Below are positions 48,811-62,171 of a DNA stretch of 64,000 nucleotides, in pieces. The notes below the pieces were generated by a model. The model searched no databases and had not been told where the DNA came from. It saw nothing but the letters and a program-made list of their open reading frames with translations. The number at the start of each line of letters is the position of its first letter. Position 1 is the stretch's first letter. Made by a program: the position numbers and the translations under genes. Source of the stretch: Rotaria socialis (lineage: Eukaryota; Rotifera; Eurotatoria; Philodinida; Philodinidae); assembly GCA_905331475.1 (NCBI GenBank), contig CAJNYU010000011.1, positions 304,183 to 368,182 of the forward strand, given 5' to 3'.

Positions 48811-50534
48811 TCTGTTTATATTGGAAAATCAATCCAACATTAAACATATACCGATGCTCTTTTGACCTGTACAAGACATGAAAAAATAAATATCTAAAGA
48901 CAATTTCTATTATTATTTGTTGTCAAAAAGTTTTTGTGATCATATAAAAGCATTATCCTATAGATTGGATTTAGTTGAATGTTGTTAATTGTATGCGTTT
49001 ATTTTAAATAAAATATTTGCTGGCTGTCCTATAATCCATGACAATTTTTTCCAGATTATGAAACCAGTAGATTAAAATTACTGCTTGGAGAAGTTCAGAA
49101 AGAAAATAAGCAGCGTAAAAAAACACAAATATCAAGGCGTTCAAACTCTTATGTCATACTTTCAGTAATACATATCTACAAAAACCAAAATAGAAATGTC
49201 ATCGCAGTTCCCATTGATGTTTCTCCTCAAAGTATTTTAACTACAATATTCAGATTTTAAGTGTGAACATGCTGCCTACAAGCAAAGTTGTCTGTGAGTA
49301 GCTTAATCTAATACACTGACAAATGTAATTAGAAAGTAGTTTGTATATTAGAACGAGGCGTGATCGATGTTTGGCTTGTATTAAGAGTTCTACTTTCTTA
49401 CCTGTGAACTTTAGCTTTTCAGCTTTTGTAAATAGCTTGTAGGAATTTAACAATATTGAATTTAAATTGCAATTTCTTTTTAGTGGTTCTAATCAATAAA
49501 TCGAGTTGAACCGTAGGAAATCAATGATGTTTTCTTTGTATGCATTATCTTACTATTATGTGCGATACATGAAATGACAGACAAGATTGCTTTATACAAA
49601 GTGAAACAATAATTAAAAATTCCTAGATCATTATTCACGAACTGTCGTTGCAAACCTATTTTCTATAGACATTGAAAAACTTGTGTAAAACAAAACGATA
49701 TTTTTTATTAGAGTAATCAATGTTTACAAATCAAATGCAGCAAAACTATTCAATAATATATCGTTGCGAAGAGACATGCTTACTGTTTTATTATTCGCTC
49801 GTAGTTTAAATTAATTTGAATGGCATATAATTCCTTTGAGCCTTATTTCCAAGCGTCTAAAATGTCCTTTCGGAATTAATGAACTAGAAAACTTAGCATA
49901 ATATTGAAGCTAATCAGTGATATTTTCCAATTTCTATAAGCTACTTTTTTATGTTAATAATACATCTTTTTTAATTATTTAATCTTCACCTATGATAATT
50001 AAAAAATTTGATTCGTTGTCTAAAATAAAGTATAACACGTAGAAAAATTCAAACATTTAAGTTCACTTTTACATAACAAACTTTACGGTCAAATTCTACT
50101 TGATAGTGCATCGTAAATGATTCATTTCATGTGAAATGAGAATACCGATTAAAACACCCAAAATAATTGTTGCTCATGGGAAAAGGAATACATGTGGTTT
50201 GATTACTGAAATAGTTTGTTTCTAGAGAACAAAATAATTCATAAAAGCACAGTGTCAGGGGAGCTATTGAGATCTGGGAGGCATAGGAGGCGGAGCCTTA
50301 GGGTCACGAGGCTTGGGCACGCTCAATTATATATAAGTCTTTCATTATTATTTAGTTTTCACGTATGACTTACAGTGCCAGAAACATATGACGCATTGTT
50401 GCAAAGTTAGTTCACATTTTCTTTATCACCAATACGAACTGAAATTCAATACGATATTCATTGGGCTGTACAAAATTTAAATGTACCAAGAAATCAACAT
50501 TGAAAAAAAAGTAGTAGGAGTTGATTCGAGATCA
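48811..50534. other. Intergenic region with repeat debris
   Basis: Mostly AT-rich and featureless. At 50257-50325 a GC-richer island (starting CAGGGGAGC, with GGAGGCATAGGAGGCGGAGC) looks like old transposon end sequence. Confidence 0.45.
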
Positions 50535-50836
50535 GTTACTCGAGGGGTGACGGGGATGTAACACCCCCAATATTCTAAAAATTATCTTGCATTGTATTTC
50601 ACAAAATGAAACTTACACTGCCTTAAGCACGATTTTATCATCCCCCCCCCCCCCCCAGTGTTGCCAGAAGTTAAAGTCAAAAATCCGGAATTCATATCTG
50701 AAAAATCCGAAAAATTGCAAAAACCTCCAAAAAAATTCAGAAAAACCAATAAAAACACGAGAAAAAATTCAGAAAAAATGCGGAGAATCCTGAAAAGCTT
50801 TCAAAATCAGATGGATCTGACAACACTGGTTACTCG
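50535..50836. mobile_element. hAT-like MITE with a second insertion at its left end
   Basis: GTTACTCG occurs at 50535-50542 and again at 50829-50836, a perfect 8-bp direct repeat. Directly inside the right copy lies CAACACTG, the complement of CAGTGTTG at 50656. TIRs are CAGTGTTGCCAGA and, complemented, CAGTGTTGTCAGA. The MITE proper is therefore 50656-50828 (173 bp). The 113 bp between the left GTTACTCG and the left TIR (50543-50655) form a separate block starting AGGGGTGACGGGGATG and ending CATC plus a C15 run. It was apparently inserted exactly at the element boundary. Confidence 0.7.
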
Positions 50837-51648
50837 CTCTTAAAATTTTTGGGTGCTCGTGACATCCTTGAGCACAGCATCTTGCAGAAGAAATTTTTTA
50901 CACCACCATCTCCCAAAGTTGGAATGGCCATGGAAACCCTACCGCTTCCGTATCTCATTTAGTTAGAAACTTGAGCCTACCCTAGAGGGAAATCGTTCCG
51001 CCGACTATGCTGGGAGGCTCAATTTCAATTGATTTCAGATGCAATATTATTAATTTTTATTCTCAGGATTTGTTATTTCATTTATCGTACAAGTGCCATA
51101 AACTCTCGTGTCAATAATGATCGTTTTTTAGTATATGGATGCAAAGAACTAACAGAGACAACTATTTTTTGGGATTTTCTAATATTTTTGCTTTGTACTG
51201 AAAGTCAGTAAAAAAAACATATTGAAAATTTTTTTCAACTCATTCTAGGAGTGCTGATGATATATGAATTGATCAAGAGGTCGCTATGTATCGAATCAGA
51301 TGGCAATGTTTTCGTCATAGATGTCGCATGAATTATTCGAACAAATATATTCCACAAATAAATGTTTATATCCTAGTGACAATAGATTCTGATCATAAGA
51401 AATTTAAAAAACCTTGCTTTTCACTAGTCTGATCGTTTATCAGTCCGAACAATACCAACGCTCGAAGCAAATTCTTTTTCTCTTTTTTTCTTGTTGTTTA
51501 TTTGTTTATTGTTTGTCTATATTATTTTTACATTTCATTTTAATCCTGATTCCTAAATCAAGTATGTGTCAAATTAAAAAAATATATTCTACAGTAAAAA
51601 ACACCAATGAAACCAATTCAATTCGATTTTTAGACTAATATGTAATCA
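50837..51648. other. Region upstream of striatin
   Basis: Contains further GC-richer debris to about 51030, then AT-rich sequence. A TTTTTAG acceptor at 51627-51633 lies 15 nt before the striatin ATG. Confidence 0.5.
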
Positions 51649-54600
51649 ATGGACGGCAGTGACACACAAATATCTTTTCAAAACGATAGTCAAACAACAG
51701 CCCCAACAATGGGTACTGTCGATACGCAACATCCAATGTATACAGTACCGGGCATACTTCATTTTCTTCAACATGAATGGACTAGATTTGAAATTGAAAG
51801 ACAACAATGGGAAACTGAACGAGCAGAATTACAAGTAAAATACAATGAAAATGTCTTTTAAAAACCAATGAATCCTTTTTTCCATTATTGAAATTCAATA
51901 GGCACGAATCGCTTTTCTTCAAGGCGAACGACAAGGACAAGAAAATCTAAAAACTGCACTTGTTCGACGAATCAAAATGCTTGAATATGCATTAAAACAA
52001 GAAAGGTTCGTTGTATTGTATCACTTTTAAATCAAAATAATTTCTTGATTTTAGATTAAAATATAATCAATTAAAATATGGCAGTGAAACTGCTCCAACA
52101 GAAGATCAAAAACCATCATCAAACGAAGGACAAACTAGTAATACAGCATTTGACGAAGGTTAGAGATTTCGTATTTTACTTTTAGTAAACACACAATTTT
52201 CTTTTATCGTTTTTAGATGAAAATAAAGAAGATCCAAGTTTAGCTTTTGGTGGTAGTAGTGTTACTTTTAAACAAGGTCGACAATTACTTCGACAGTAAA
52301 TGATTTGTTTCATTGTCTTTTGTTGAATTATGTTCAATGAATTTTTCGTTTTCGTAATCTATTTAGATATTTAAAAGAAATCGGTTATGTTGATACAATC
52401 ATTGATATACGTTCCGCAGCTGTCAAAAAACTACTGGGAATTAAAAGTGAAACAAATCTAAATGGGAATAATGTTACGAATTCACCATCGAATATAAATG
52501 GTGATGCTAAATTAATGAATGAACCAAAAGGGTATTAAAACGCTACTTTTTTTTCATACAATTAGTCAAATAAGAATACAAAATACGAATTTAGAGAATA
52601 GAAAGCAAATAGTACTGGTAGTTATTTTCTTGAGGATTATTTTTCCTTTCTTCATAAAATACTTCAAATGTTGAGTACGTACCTAATATGAAAATAGTCT
52701 CAGCTGTCAGGTGCTGCTTATTGACATACTGAAACTATTAATAGCTTGCAAAAGAATTTTTAACCACCATCTTCTATAATTGAGATTTAATAAACATCTT
52801 ATTGATATACTCTAATAAATTTTACTCGTTAATCGAACAAAAGCAATTGAAGATTTCATCCTATAGTCTACTTATGATTGGCTTCATTTTTAGAAAATTA
52901 TATATAATACAATTTTTATCTTTAGAGTTATTCCTAATATTCTGAAAAATGCTGCCAATGATTTCAATAAATCTCTTGCATCATTAGTTTTTCTTAAAGA
53001 CGATCAAACTGACGAAGAATCCAAGTAAGAATAATTGAAGCGATTAAAAAAAAGACAATATTCTTTATTTTTCAATAGTGATATTGACACTAATCGTATC
53101 GTAACTAAATCTAACAATGGTAACGCAACGAATATTAATCATCATTCATCAACACTTGACACACTAAACGATCCTGATGGCGAAGAAGCTGCTTTACATG
53201 AATTCGATTTTCTTACTGGTGACGCTGCTGCAGCTGCTCTAGGTATCAATGAATTTAAATCAACTGGTATAGGACAATGCTGACAAATGAATTTTTGTTT
53301 TTAATCAATCTAGATGTTTGTTTGTTTTTTCTTATAAATTAGAACCAGGTAGTCATGATTGGAATGTAGATCCATCGCGTATCAATCGTCTAAAAGAAGA
53401 ATATAAACGTGATCGTCATATAAAACCAGCGCATCAAGTCACAACTATAACAAATTCAACATCAGCATCAATCAGAAATAATCTTTTCAAAAATAATGTC
53501 GCTGACGATATATCAGCTGAGCCACGTCCATTTTCTGAAGATGAGCAAAGTATGAATGCAAAATAAAAACGAAATCGCCTAAAATACAAGATACGTTTGT
53601 TTTTGTCTAGTTGATTCAATGATGTTTCGAAATAGTAAAAATTTTATCGAAGAAAATGTTATTGAAGGTCTCGATGAATTAGCACGTGTGACAGTTTCAA
53701 ATGATAATGAACTACATGATGATGTATAAATAAGTTCTATTTCTTTAATTCATAAATACGAGATTTTTATTTTTGTTCAATTTAGACAAACACAAACGAA
53801 TCGTCCGAATTTAAAAGAACGTGGAATATAAAATATGTTTTACGAAGGTAAAAAGAATGATTTTGAAAATTTGTCTTGATTGTTTTTCTTTTTTTTAGTC
53901 ATTTGGATGGAATACGTTGTGCCACATTTCATCCATTTGAATCAGTTGTAATTACAGGATCCGAAGATCGCACGCTTAAACTATGGAATCTTGAAAAATC
54001 AGCTCTACTAAAAAAGTAACTATAAAATGCTGTTTAGAAAATGAGCGGAAACAAAATAATAAAATTTTTCATTCTAGATCAACAACAACAACAACACAAG
54101 ATCTTGAACCTGTTTATACATTTCGACAACATACGTAAGTTAAACAAAACTACTTAGGAAATCACACGAGAGATATTTTAATTCTTTATGAAGATTTATA
54201 ATCTAAGAAATTAAAAAACATAATCATATGCTTCAAACGGCGAGAGAGAGAGTAATACAATAGATATGATTATTTTTAAGTGATAGAAATCTTAGAAGCT
54301 ACGATTTCTTCAGTTGCAAACTCTTGTTTTTCACTAATTATAATCATGTCTGATTTAGTATCAATTTCAATAGAGACTTGTTGAGTTGACTTCTCTATCT
54401 ATATGTTATTCTATCAACACTATTTCTTACATACTCCGAATATCTGTCGACAGATACGCATTAGAGACTGCAATCTTACTGTTTACATATTATAAACAAA
54501 CAGTTCTTATAGAAATTTTCATTATTATAATATTAGCTGAAGTCTGATAAAACATCGTAGAAGTAGCCGAGCATTGCTTTTATGACATATACAGAAGATG

Positions 54601-55647
54601 TTTATAACGAATTAAAATATTCTCGTCGGTCACTACTGTCAACGTGACCCTAGTAATTAGAAATAAAAATTATTTCTTAACTAGTGCTCCGGTTTTATGT
54701 ACGGCTATACATCCATACGGCGAACAATTTTATAGTGGTGGTCTTGATTCAATTATAGCGGTATGGAATATTCCAAATTCTGAAGTTGATCCATATGATG
54801 CATATGGTAAATATTTGATTAATCGATATTTGTAAAAATGCATTATTCTTTTTTTAAAGACTCAAGTGTCTTGTATAAAGTATTGAATGGTCATACCGAT
54901 GCTGTCTGGCAATTAGCTGTAGCCGGACAAAAATTATTATCATGTTCCGCTGACGGATCTGTAAGATTATGGGATGCAAATCTTCATCAACCATTACTAT
55001 CAACATTTAATAGTAATTAGTTTTCTATTGTTTACTATTATGATTAATAATTCATTTTTTCCGTTCTGTTGCTGTTTTAGATGAAGGTATTCCAATATCG
55101 ATTGACTGGTTAATGCGAGATACAAATCAATTTGTTGTTACATATGATACATTAAAAACTTTTATATACGATACAGAAACTGGGCAGATTGTCAGACAAT
55201 TTGCAAATGATCACGCATCATTCGGAGATCCAAACTATCGTATTAATCGATTGATTAGTCATCCATCACAACCGATCGTTATTACAGCTCATGACGATCG
55301 AAAAATTCGATATTTTGATAGTAATTCGGGTTCGAAAAAACAAAATAATAAAAGTTCAATTAGCGAAAAAAAAACATTTATTTTTCATAGGTCGTTTGAT
55401 CCATTCAGTGGTTGCTCATCTTGAAAGTGTAACGTCATTAGCTATTGATTCTCAACAAACATGTCTTCTATCGGGTAGCCATGATCGTTCGATACGTTTA
55501 TGGAATTTAGATAATCGAAATTGTCTACAAGAAATAACAGCTCATCAGAAGAAAGACGATGAATCTATACATGACGTTGCATTTCATTCCTCGAAACCAT
55601 ATATGACTAGCGTTGGCGCAGACTCAATTGCGAAAATCTATGCTTAA
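51649..55647 (+). CDS. STRN: Striatin, 753 aa, 16 exons
   Basis: Exons are 51649-51834, 51902-52005, 52055-52158, 52217-52295, 52367-52531, 52926-53024, 53079-53266, 53343-53549, 53611-53723, 53786-53847, 53899-54015, 54078-54134, 54685-54806, 54860-55012, 55081-55329 and 55391-55647. Striatin is the PP2A regulatory B''' subunit and scaffold of STRIPAK, which opposes Hippo kinases. The N-terminal caveolin-binding/coiled-coil segment is nearly invariant: YTVPGILHFLQHEWTRFEIE, RAELQARIAFLQGERQGQEN, VRRIKMLEYALKQER. A linker with KEEYKRDR follows, then a C-terminal WD40 propeller (about residues 437-753): HLDGIRCATFHPFESVVITG, GHTDAVWQLAV, SGSHDRSIRLWNL and ESIHDVAFHSSKPYMTSVGA. Length fits the human protein (780 aa). 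All junctions keep frame. The 550-bp intron 12 is the largest. Confidence 0.96.
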
Positions 55648-56433
55648 TTGCACTGTGAACGTCCTGTCTTCGTTTGTTTTTTTTTGTTTTTTTTATAGTT
55701 TTGTGTCGTATACTTTACATTTTCCATCAGTTCTCTTAAGATTACCAAATTTGTTCTTTCCTTTGTGTAAATAAAAACAACAAACATATTCGCGTATGAA
55801 TTTTATCATGAACAAAAAAAAAATATCGACATGGAGAATACCTGTTTACAGAATGTTTCGTTTACTCTTCTTCAACTTTCTTCTTTCTTTCTTTTTTTTT
55901 CGCTAAATATCTATACTATCTTGTATTTCTTTTCTTTTACTAAGAAAAAAAAAATATATATACATATGAATATGAACATGATGAAGTTTCAAGCAAGACG
56001 ATTGATTTTAGCTTGAGGCACTATTTGAAATCTGAGTAATTTTTAATTTATCGATGATGCACAATGTCAAACCACATTTCTAATCTTGTCACATAGGATA
56101 CATTTCTAAATCTGTTATTGCATCTTTCTTTCTTTCTTTCTTTATTATGCATGTTCCAATTGCATCGATTTGACCTTTTAGTTTTTATCAACAAAGTAAA
56201 TCATCACTATCTTTTCTTTTCTCTTAACATGCATAAATAGCAATGATTAAGAATCTTCTCTGATGTGCTCTTGTCTTTTCTTTCTCTCTCGCACTCTCTC
56301 TCTGGTGGTATAGAAAGAAAAGACTATAGTTTATCTATTGCATTTTGGCTCTTTCACATCTGTTCTCGATATACGCATATATATACATACGAGTACCATT
56401 TGTTATAATCATAGTCGATTTATTACTGGTTCG
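55648..56433. other. Intergenic region with pyrimidine tracts
   Basis: Striatin 3' flank followed by T/CT-rich DNA, including a (CTTT)n run at about 56123-56143. A TCATAG acceptor-like site ends near 56413, 20 nt before the next ATG. Confidence 0.55.
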
Positions 56434-57869
56434 ATGCGTGTTAATAAAGAGTTTTCACACAGCGGCTATCGAACTCATCATGGACAAAAATATGATGATC
56501 GTTTAAAAAGAAGAAATCGTCGGTAATAAAACGAAAGAACTGTCTTTGATATCGATTTTTGTTTTGTTCGATTTTTATAGTTATGATGATTATCGTTTTC
56601 GTAGTAATGAAGAATCGTCATTGCGTACAACGTTAAAATCTCGTCGTCATCGTTACGGAGAGTATTCTACTGCACCTTCAAATCGAAAAGACAATGATCA
56701 ATTGAGTTACTATGAAAATCATAAATCATCATCATCATCAAGATTTGATCATCCAACAAACAATCCAGAAATTTACTCTCCATTATTATTAGTCAATCAA
56801 CAAAATCTGTACGATGGTCAACATCCAGATGATCTGTTTTATAAAGCTTCGCAATCAATGCCAAGTCGAGGTTTAACATCAAATTACATTGACTCTGAAA
56901 GGAATCGGTATTCACCACCACCACCAGTGTCATGTTCTTCAACTTATCGGTAGGTGGCTATTTTAAATGAATAATCATCCATTTCAATTCCTATTTAGAC
57001 GAGAAAGTACTCATTCATCGCCATCTTCGTATAGAAATGAATATATATCTCGAAATGAAGCTGATCAACATACTCGTAATGAATATCGATCTCCAACACC
57101 TCCTCCAGTAGGACCTTTACCTATACGCAGCAGTACTGTTGATTCATATAAAAATGTATATCGATCAAATGATTATAGCAATCGTTCTCAACAATTTAAT
57201 ACAGAATGTAAGTGACATCAAAAAGCAGAACTCTACTGCTATTAATTCCTGCTGTGCGCACAGCTGTTGTTTATATTTATTATGCATTAACCATTTATTC
57301 CGTTGTCCTTTCATTATAATTAATCTCTTTTTTTCTCTTGCTCTCTATCTTATTTCGGTCTATTTGACCGGAAAATCAGTAGTCATAGATGTTTTTGTTT
57401 TAATTTATTTTCTATCGATAACTGTATGATGATGATGATGATGATGATAATACCATTTGAAAAAATAGCATTCTTCTATTCCGACTTTTTTATTTATTGT
57501 TTTGTATCTGTAGCAAACCGAAATAATTCATCACGAGCTTATCATCCGATCGTACCAATACAATCGTCTATTCATCGTTCTGATTCATATCGGACTTCAT
57601 TAGCTATTCGAATGTCATCACATCCGCCATTATCTTCTTCTAATGCGCCGTCATATGTTACTCATGATCAATTTGCACAGTCAATTCCACCTATGAGAGA
57701 GAATGACTATCGAATACGAGATTATGGAATGACAACATCGATAGATCATCGTCAAATTGTTGCAAATGACTATTGTTTATCATCATCCTATCGAGATCGA
57801 TCGAATCTGAAACAACGTTCGAGATCAAATTTCGATGAAAATGAATTTCAACGGCCGATGAGACGATAA
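56434..57869 (+). CDS. Ser/Arg/Tyr-rich low-complexity protein, 340 aa, 4 exons
   Basis: Exons are 56434-56522, 56581-56949, 56999-57207 and 57514-57869. I recognise no family. The protein lacks hydrophobic segments and is rich in Ser, Arg, Tyr, Asn and Asp, with many RxxS and SYR-type motifs. Pro patches (YSPPPPVS, SPTPPPVGPLP) could bind SH3 or WW domains. The C-terminus is basic (QRPMRR). The gene call rests on four exons joined by good GT-AG sites in one frame, and on composition unlike the random AT-rich frames around it. The third intron (306 bp) holds an (ATG)n run at 57426-57446. The start is the first in-frame ATG after an acceptor-like site; a longer 5' end is possible. Confidence 0.7.
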
Positions 57870-58596
57870 ATAAAGCTGTTTATTCGAATACTTATATATT
57901 TATCGATAAATGTTTGTCAAATATGTTTGAATAACGTTTTTTTATCTGTATATTTCCACCAATAAATTTTTTTTTGCATTAGAAAAAAGAAATTTGTTTT
58001 TTCATTATAGAGAATATTTAATCGTATTTCTGGTGAACGTTGATCATTTAGGTATATATCAATTTTTCTCTCTACCTTCAAAAATAGATGCCAAAGACTA
58101 CACATATAACAGTTATTTGTTCGCTATGAATATGAATATGAATAGAAGTGGAATGTGCTTAGAGACTCGGTGGGGTTTTTCTTTTTTCTTCTTTTTCCTC
58201 TGTTCTTTTGCATCATTTCATCCGAACGAACGAATAAACCGACTAACCGAACAGAAGAAAAAGCAGGATGGTGGAGAATTGTTAACAAAACTAGAGTTCT
58301 ATTCTAAAAGGCTCAATAGTTGATTGGCGACTTGCTATTAGTGCGTCGATTCTCATTATGTTATGTTTCTTTTCTCGGCAAAAGAAGGAGAACGAAGGAT
58401 AAAAGAGAAGCAAAAAAACATTATTTTTTCTTACCAACACACACATGCACAAATATACGAATGCGTTAGTTTTAGTCATGCGGAGAGGGTTCTTTTTTTT
58501 CTAGCGCTGTTGCATTTTGAAGTATAGAGGTATCTTGTAGAGTGTGCAACAATTATTTTTCTCTAGATTGAAGTGCAAAAATCAAAAACATAAGAA
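57870..58596. other. Upstream region of first SLC17-like gene
   Basis: T-rich, no gene. From about 58478 it shares a leader with the second transporter copy: TCATGCGGAGAGGGTT followed by a T/C tract and a CTCTAG acceptor at 58561-58566, 30 nt before the ATG. Confidence 0.55.
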
Positions 58597-60514
58597 ATGA
58601 CTCTATCGAATATTTATAATCAAATGCCAAAACGTTATTTACTTAGTTTATTGGGATTTTTCGGATTATTCAATGCATTTATCTTACGATCGAATCTGTC
58701 AATTGCAATTGTCGCAATGATTACTCCAACGATCGTAAAAACTTCTGCGAATACGACGACAATAATACCAGTACGGTGATATGATTTTTCGTTTATATTT
58801 TCATATATTTTGTTGAAACATTATATAGGCTGCCTTTAATTGGAGTACAACAACACAAGGTTATATTCTTTCGTCATTCTTCTACGGCTATGCTTTTGCT
58901 CAAATACCAGCTGGACTTTTAGCAACAAGATTTGGTGGAAGAATTTTATTCGGTGGTAGTGTTGGCTTGTGTGCCTTCCTAACTCTATTTACACCATTAT
59001 GTGCTCAGTGTGGATCAGGAACATTAATATTCTTACGAGTTCTCGAAGGTCTTAGCTCAGTAAGCTCTTCAGCAAGAAAAGAATCTTTAAAAAAAGATTT
59101 TGTTTTTTTAATCCAAAGAGCTGCGTATATCCATCATTACATGCTATATGGTCGATATGGGCACCAAAAACGGATAAATCAAAGCTGGCAACATTTACAT
59201 TTTCGGGTATGTATTCATGAGGATGACGAATTTTGCATTATCAATTTATTTCTAGGAGGTTATATTGGTACATTTGTAACGATGCTTTTCGGTGGTGTTA
59301 TTGCTACTGATTGCTCATGGGAATGGGTATTTTATATATCAGGTAATTTTCGATGGTAGAGAAAATAGAAACTTCATCGATTTCATTTAGGAATTTTGGC
59401 TCTTGCATGGACAGTAGTTTGGTTTTATGTGACAGCCGAGTCACCGTCAACTCATCCGACAATATCACATGAAGAAGCAAAATATATTGAAGACAACATG
59501 GATCAAGCGATATCACGCGTAAAACATATTTACAGAAGAGAAAAAAGTGTATTATCTAGTGTTATTATTTAGAAACAAACAATTCCTTGGAAATGTATCC
59601 TAACATCCTTACCAGTATGGGCAATTATTGCGGCGCATTTCGGAACAAATTGGGCTATCTATACAATGTTTACTGAATTACCAACTTTTCTTGTCAAATC
59701 GCTTGGCTTTCGTGTTGATACGGTTTGTCTAACAGTAGTTAATTTCACTATGCATTATTTTTTTTCTAATCATAGGCTGGTATATTAGCTGCTCTCCCTT
59801 GGTTGCCAGTAGCTATATCAGTGTATGGAGCAGGCTTTATTTCAGATAAATTGACTGAAAAATATTCAACCTTATATGTTCGAAAATTCATTATGTCTAT
59901 ATGTAAGAAAACGAATACTAAGTAGTCCTTTTCTATGATTGATTTCGTTACATTTAGCTTTTATTGTAATGATATTGGGTTTTCTTGCCGTAACTTTATT
60001 GGACGCTAAACATCGTGCCTTAATTATGATTGGTATTATAGTTGTGATTGGTACATGTGGTCCTGCTTGGGCAAGTTTCGGTGTTAATCATCTCGATATT
60101 GGTGGACATTATGCAGCTGTTCTCATGGGTATATCAAATTGTATTGGATCGACACCAGGTTTCATTGTACCAGTTATCACAGGTTACATTGTTCAAAATC
60201 CGGAAGTAATATTTTTGGTGGTGCTAATCTGAAAATTCTCTCTCGTATACTAAATTTAGTTGAAACGTGAATGGAATGCAGTATTCATTATCTCGATCTT
60301 AATTTGTGTATTAGCTATCATGTTTTATACATTTTTCGCTGCCGGTGAATTACAAGTATGGGCGTCAAATAGTGCTGATGAATATCAACATGTTCTCAAC
60401 AATCCAATATCATCGCGAGATATTAGTGAACGCAGTGGTTTAAACGAAAAGAATATTGATGATTTGACAGATCGTCTCAAAGCCGAGATTCACGATGAAA
60501 AGAATGCCGAGTGA
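58597..60514 (+). CDS. SLC17-type anion/phosphate transporter (MFS), 495 aa, 9 exons, copy 1
   Basis: Exons are 58597-58770, 58829-59059, 59119-59206, 59256-59342, 59391-59518, 59573-59722, 59776-59902, 59958-60205 and 60260-60514. A major-facilitator protein with about 12 membrane segments. TM1 follows KRYLLSLLGFFGLFNAFILR. The loop after TM2 has FGGRILFGG. TM4-5 has YPSLHAIWSIWAPKTDKSKL, the SLC17 counterpart of [20 protein letters not shown]. TM10-11 has SFGVNHLDIGGHYAAVLMGI (sialin/VGLUT type SGFGVNHLDIAPRYAG). SLC17 members move organic anions or phosphate using H+ or Na+ gradients; the substrate here is not predictable. The tail is short, polar and acidic. Exon 3 is read in the frame that gives the conserved motif, with acceptor CAAAG at 59118. 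Confidence 0.93.
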
Positions 60515-62171
60515 CGAAGCAAATAAAATTAATATGTTGTATACTATAAATCATTTTAATTGTTGTAGGCTTATTTTATTTTTTTCGTTGTTGTTATTTT
60601 TGTTGTTCTGTATTATTCCGTATAGAATATACCAGTTGTGAGTATTAGATGTATACATTTAGGTACTAGGTCAATTCGTCGCGAGACAATTCGCTGCAGA
60701 CAATTCGTCGCACAGACAATTCGTCGTCGGACAATTCGTCGCACGGACAATTGGTCGCAATGTAAATTAATGAAAGTGAATATGACTTGTTGCTTGATAT
60801 AATTGAATCAAGTAGAATATGTTCAATTAATTGAATAAGCCCACGAATTTCGTAGACTGAGTTATGAATCTCAAGGAAAAAATAAATAATCTAATAGGAT
60901 TTTGGGAAAATCAGAAAAAAACCATTAATTTAAAAATAAATATAAAATAATTCTCCTCAGTGACAGAAGACATTTCTTGTCAATATTCATACAATTATCT
61001 ATATCAATTATTCTACATTCTCATTAGTCTCCCTTAATTAAATTAGAATAAGCATGTATGCGACGAATTGTTCGCGCGACATATTTTTCTTGCAACGAAT
61101 TGTCCGTGCGACATATTTTTCTTGCGACGAACTGTTCGTGCGACATATTTTTCTTGCAACGAATTGTCCGTGCGACATATTTTTCTTGCGACGAATTGTC
61201 CAGTTACCTACATTTAAACAGTGAATATTATTAATAAATCTGAATATTATTTTCGATAGTCAACTATTTTGTTGTTATTTTGAATGTGGATCACAATCGA
61301 ATGCGGCGCTTTAACACGACGAATTGTCATAATGTAAAGTTTGATGTTTCTTTAGAGTCTCTTTTATTTTGCTATCTACAAGAGGCAAATTGTGCATTAT
61401 GAGTGGTATACACATTGAGTTACTAAACAATCATGTTTTTTGGTTTTGAAATAGTGTATCTTCGGTAACTGATTATGGTGAAAATAACTATTGTCAATAT
61501 TTTGCATTTATTTTCAATATGAAAACAATAATATATTTTAAAATAAATAGTCCTACACCTATATTGAAGCACTGAATATACAAGTGTTCATATTGTTTAT
61601 GTGTGGTAGGTAGTTGTTTAAGTTTAGATGTCGATATGGTTGAGACGGCAACGCCAGTTATATTAAATAATTTCAAATATTTAGATGCCTAATTTGTTTT
61701 TGCTCCCAAATATTTTCTACTATTAGCTTCTGAAGTTTTTCCTGAAACGTGTCAACCAATCGAAAAGTATTTCAAACTTCAAAACTTTCCTCGTCTTGTC
61801 AAAATGTATCAGCAGGAATGTTTTCATAAAAAATTTAATTTCGAAGAACTTTTGAAAATATTTTGAAAGTTGTGTTCTATTCGCACAATATTCTATAATT
61901 GATGTTCAATTTTCTAATAATACGCCAATACTAATCATATTGTCTTACTCTTTCTCTCCCTGATCAATGAATAACAGAACGCAATATAAGGCACATGCAA
62001 AAAAACTGATTTTCATCAATGCATGCGCATGTGGAGAGACACTACGACGAAAGAAGAGCGTTGGTTTCAATCATGCGGAGAAGGTTTTTTTTCTTCGTTT
62101 TATACACCGAATAGAATGATCAATCATACTTTTTTCTGTAGATCGGAGTGAAAAGTCCGAAAACACAAATA
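60515..62171. other. Intergenic region between tandem transporters
   Basis: Carries the 547-bp MITE described separately, otherwise AT-rich. From about 62068 it shows the duplicated leader: TCATGCGGAGAAGGTT, a T tract and a CTGTAG acceptor at 62136-62141, 30 nt before the second ATG. Confidence 0.6.
60662..61208. mobile_element. 547-bp hAT-like MITE with tandem subterminal repeats
   Basis: A perfect 8-bp target duplication TACATTTA flanks it (60654-60661 and 61209-61216). The TIRs are GGTACTAGGTCAATTCGTCG and the complemented right end GGTAACTGGACAATTCGTCG. Each end carries about five copies of an ACAATTCGTCGCACG-like unit. On the left they are tightly packed. On the right they are spaced by CATATTTTTCTTG and inverted. 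The centre (about 60780-61050) is AT-rich and non-coding. The intact duplication suggests a fairly recent insertion. Confidence 0.85.
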
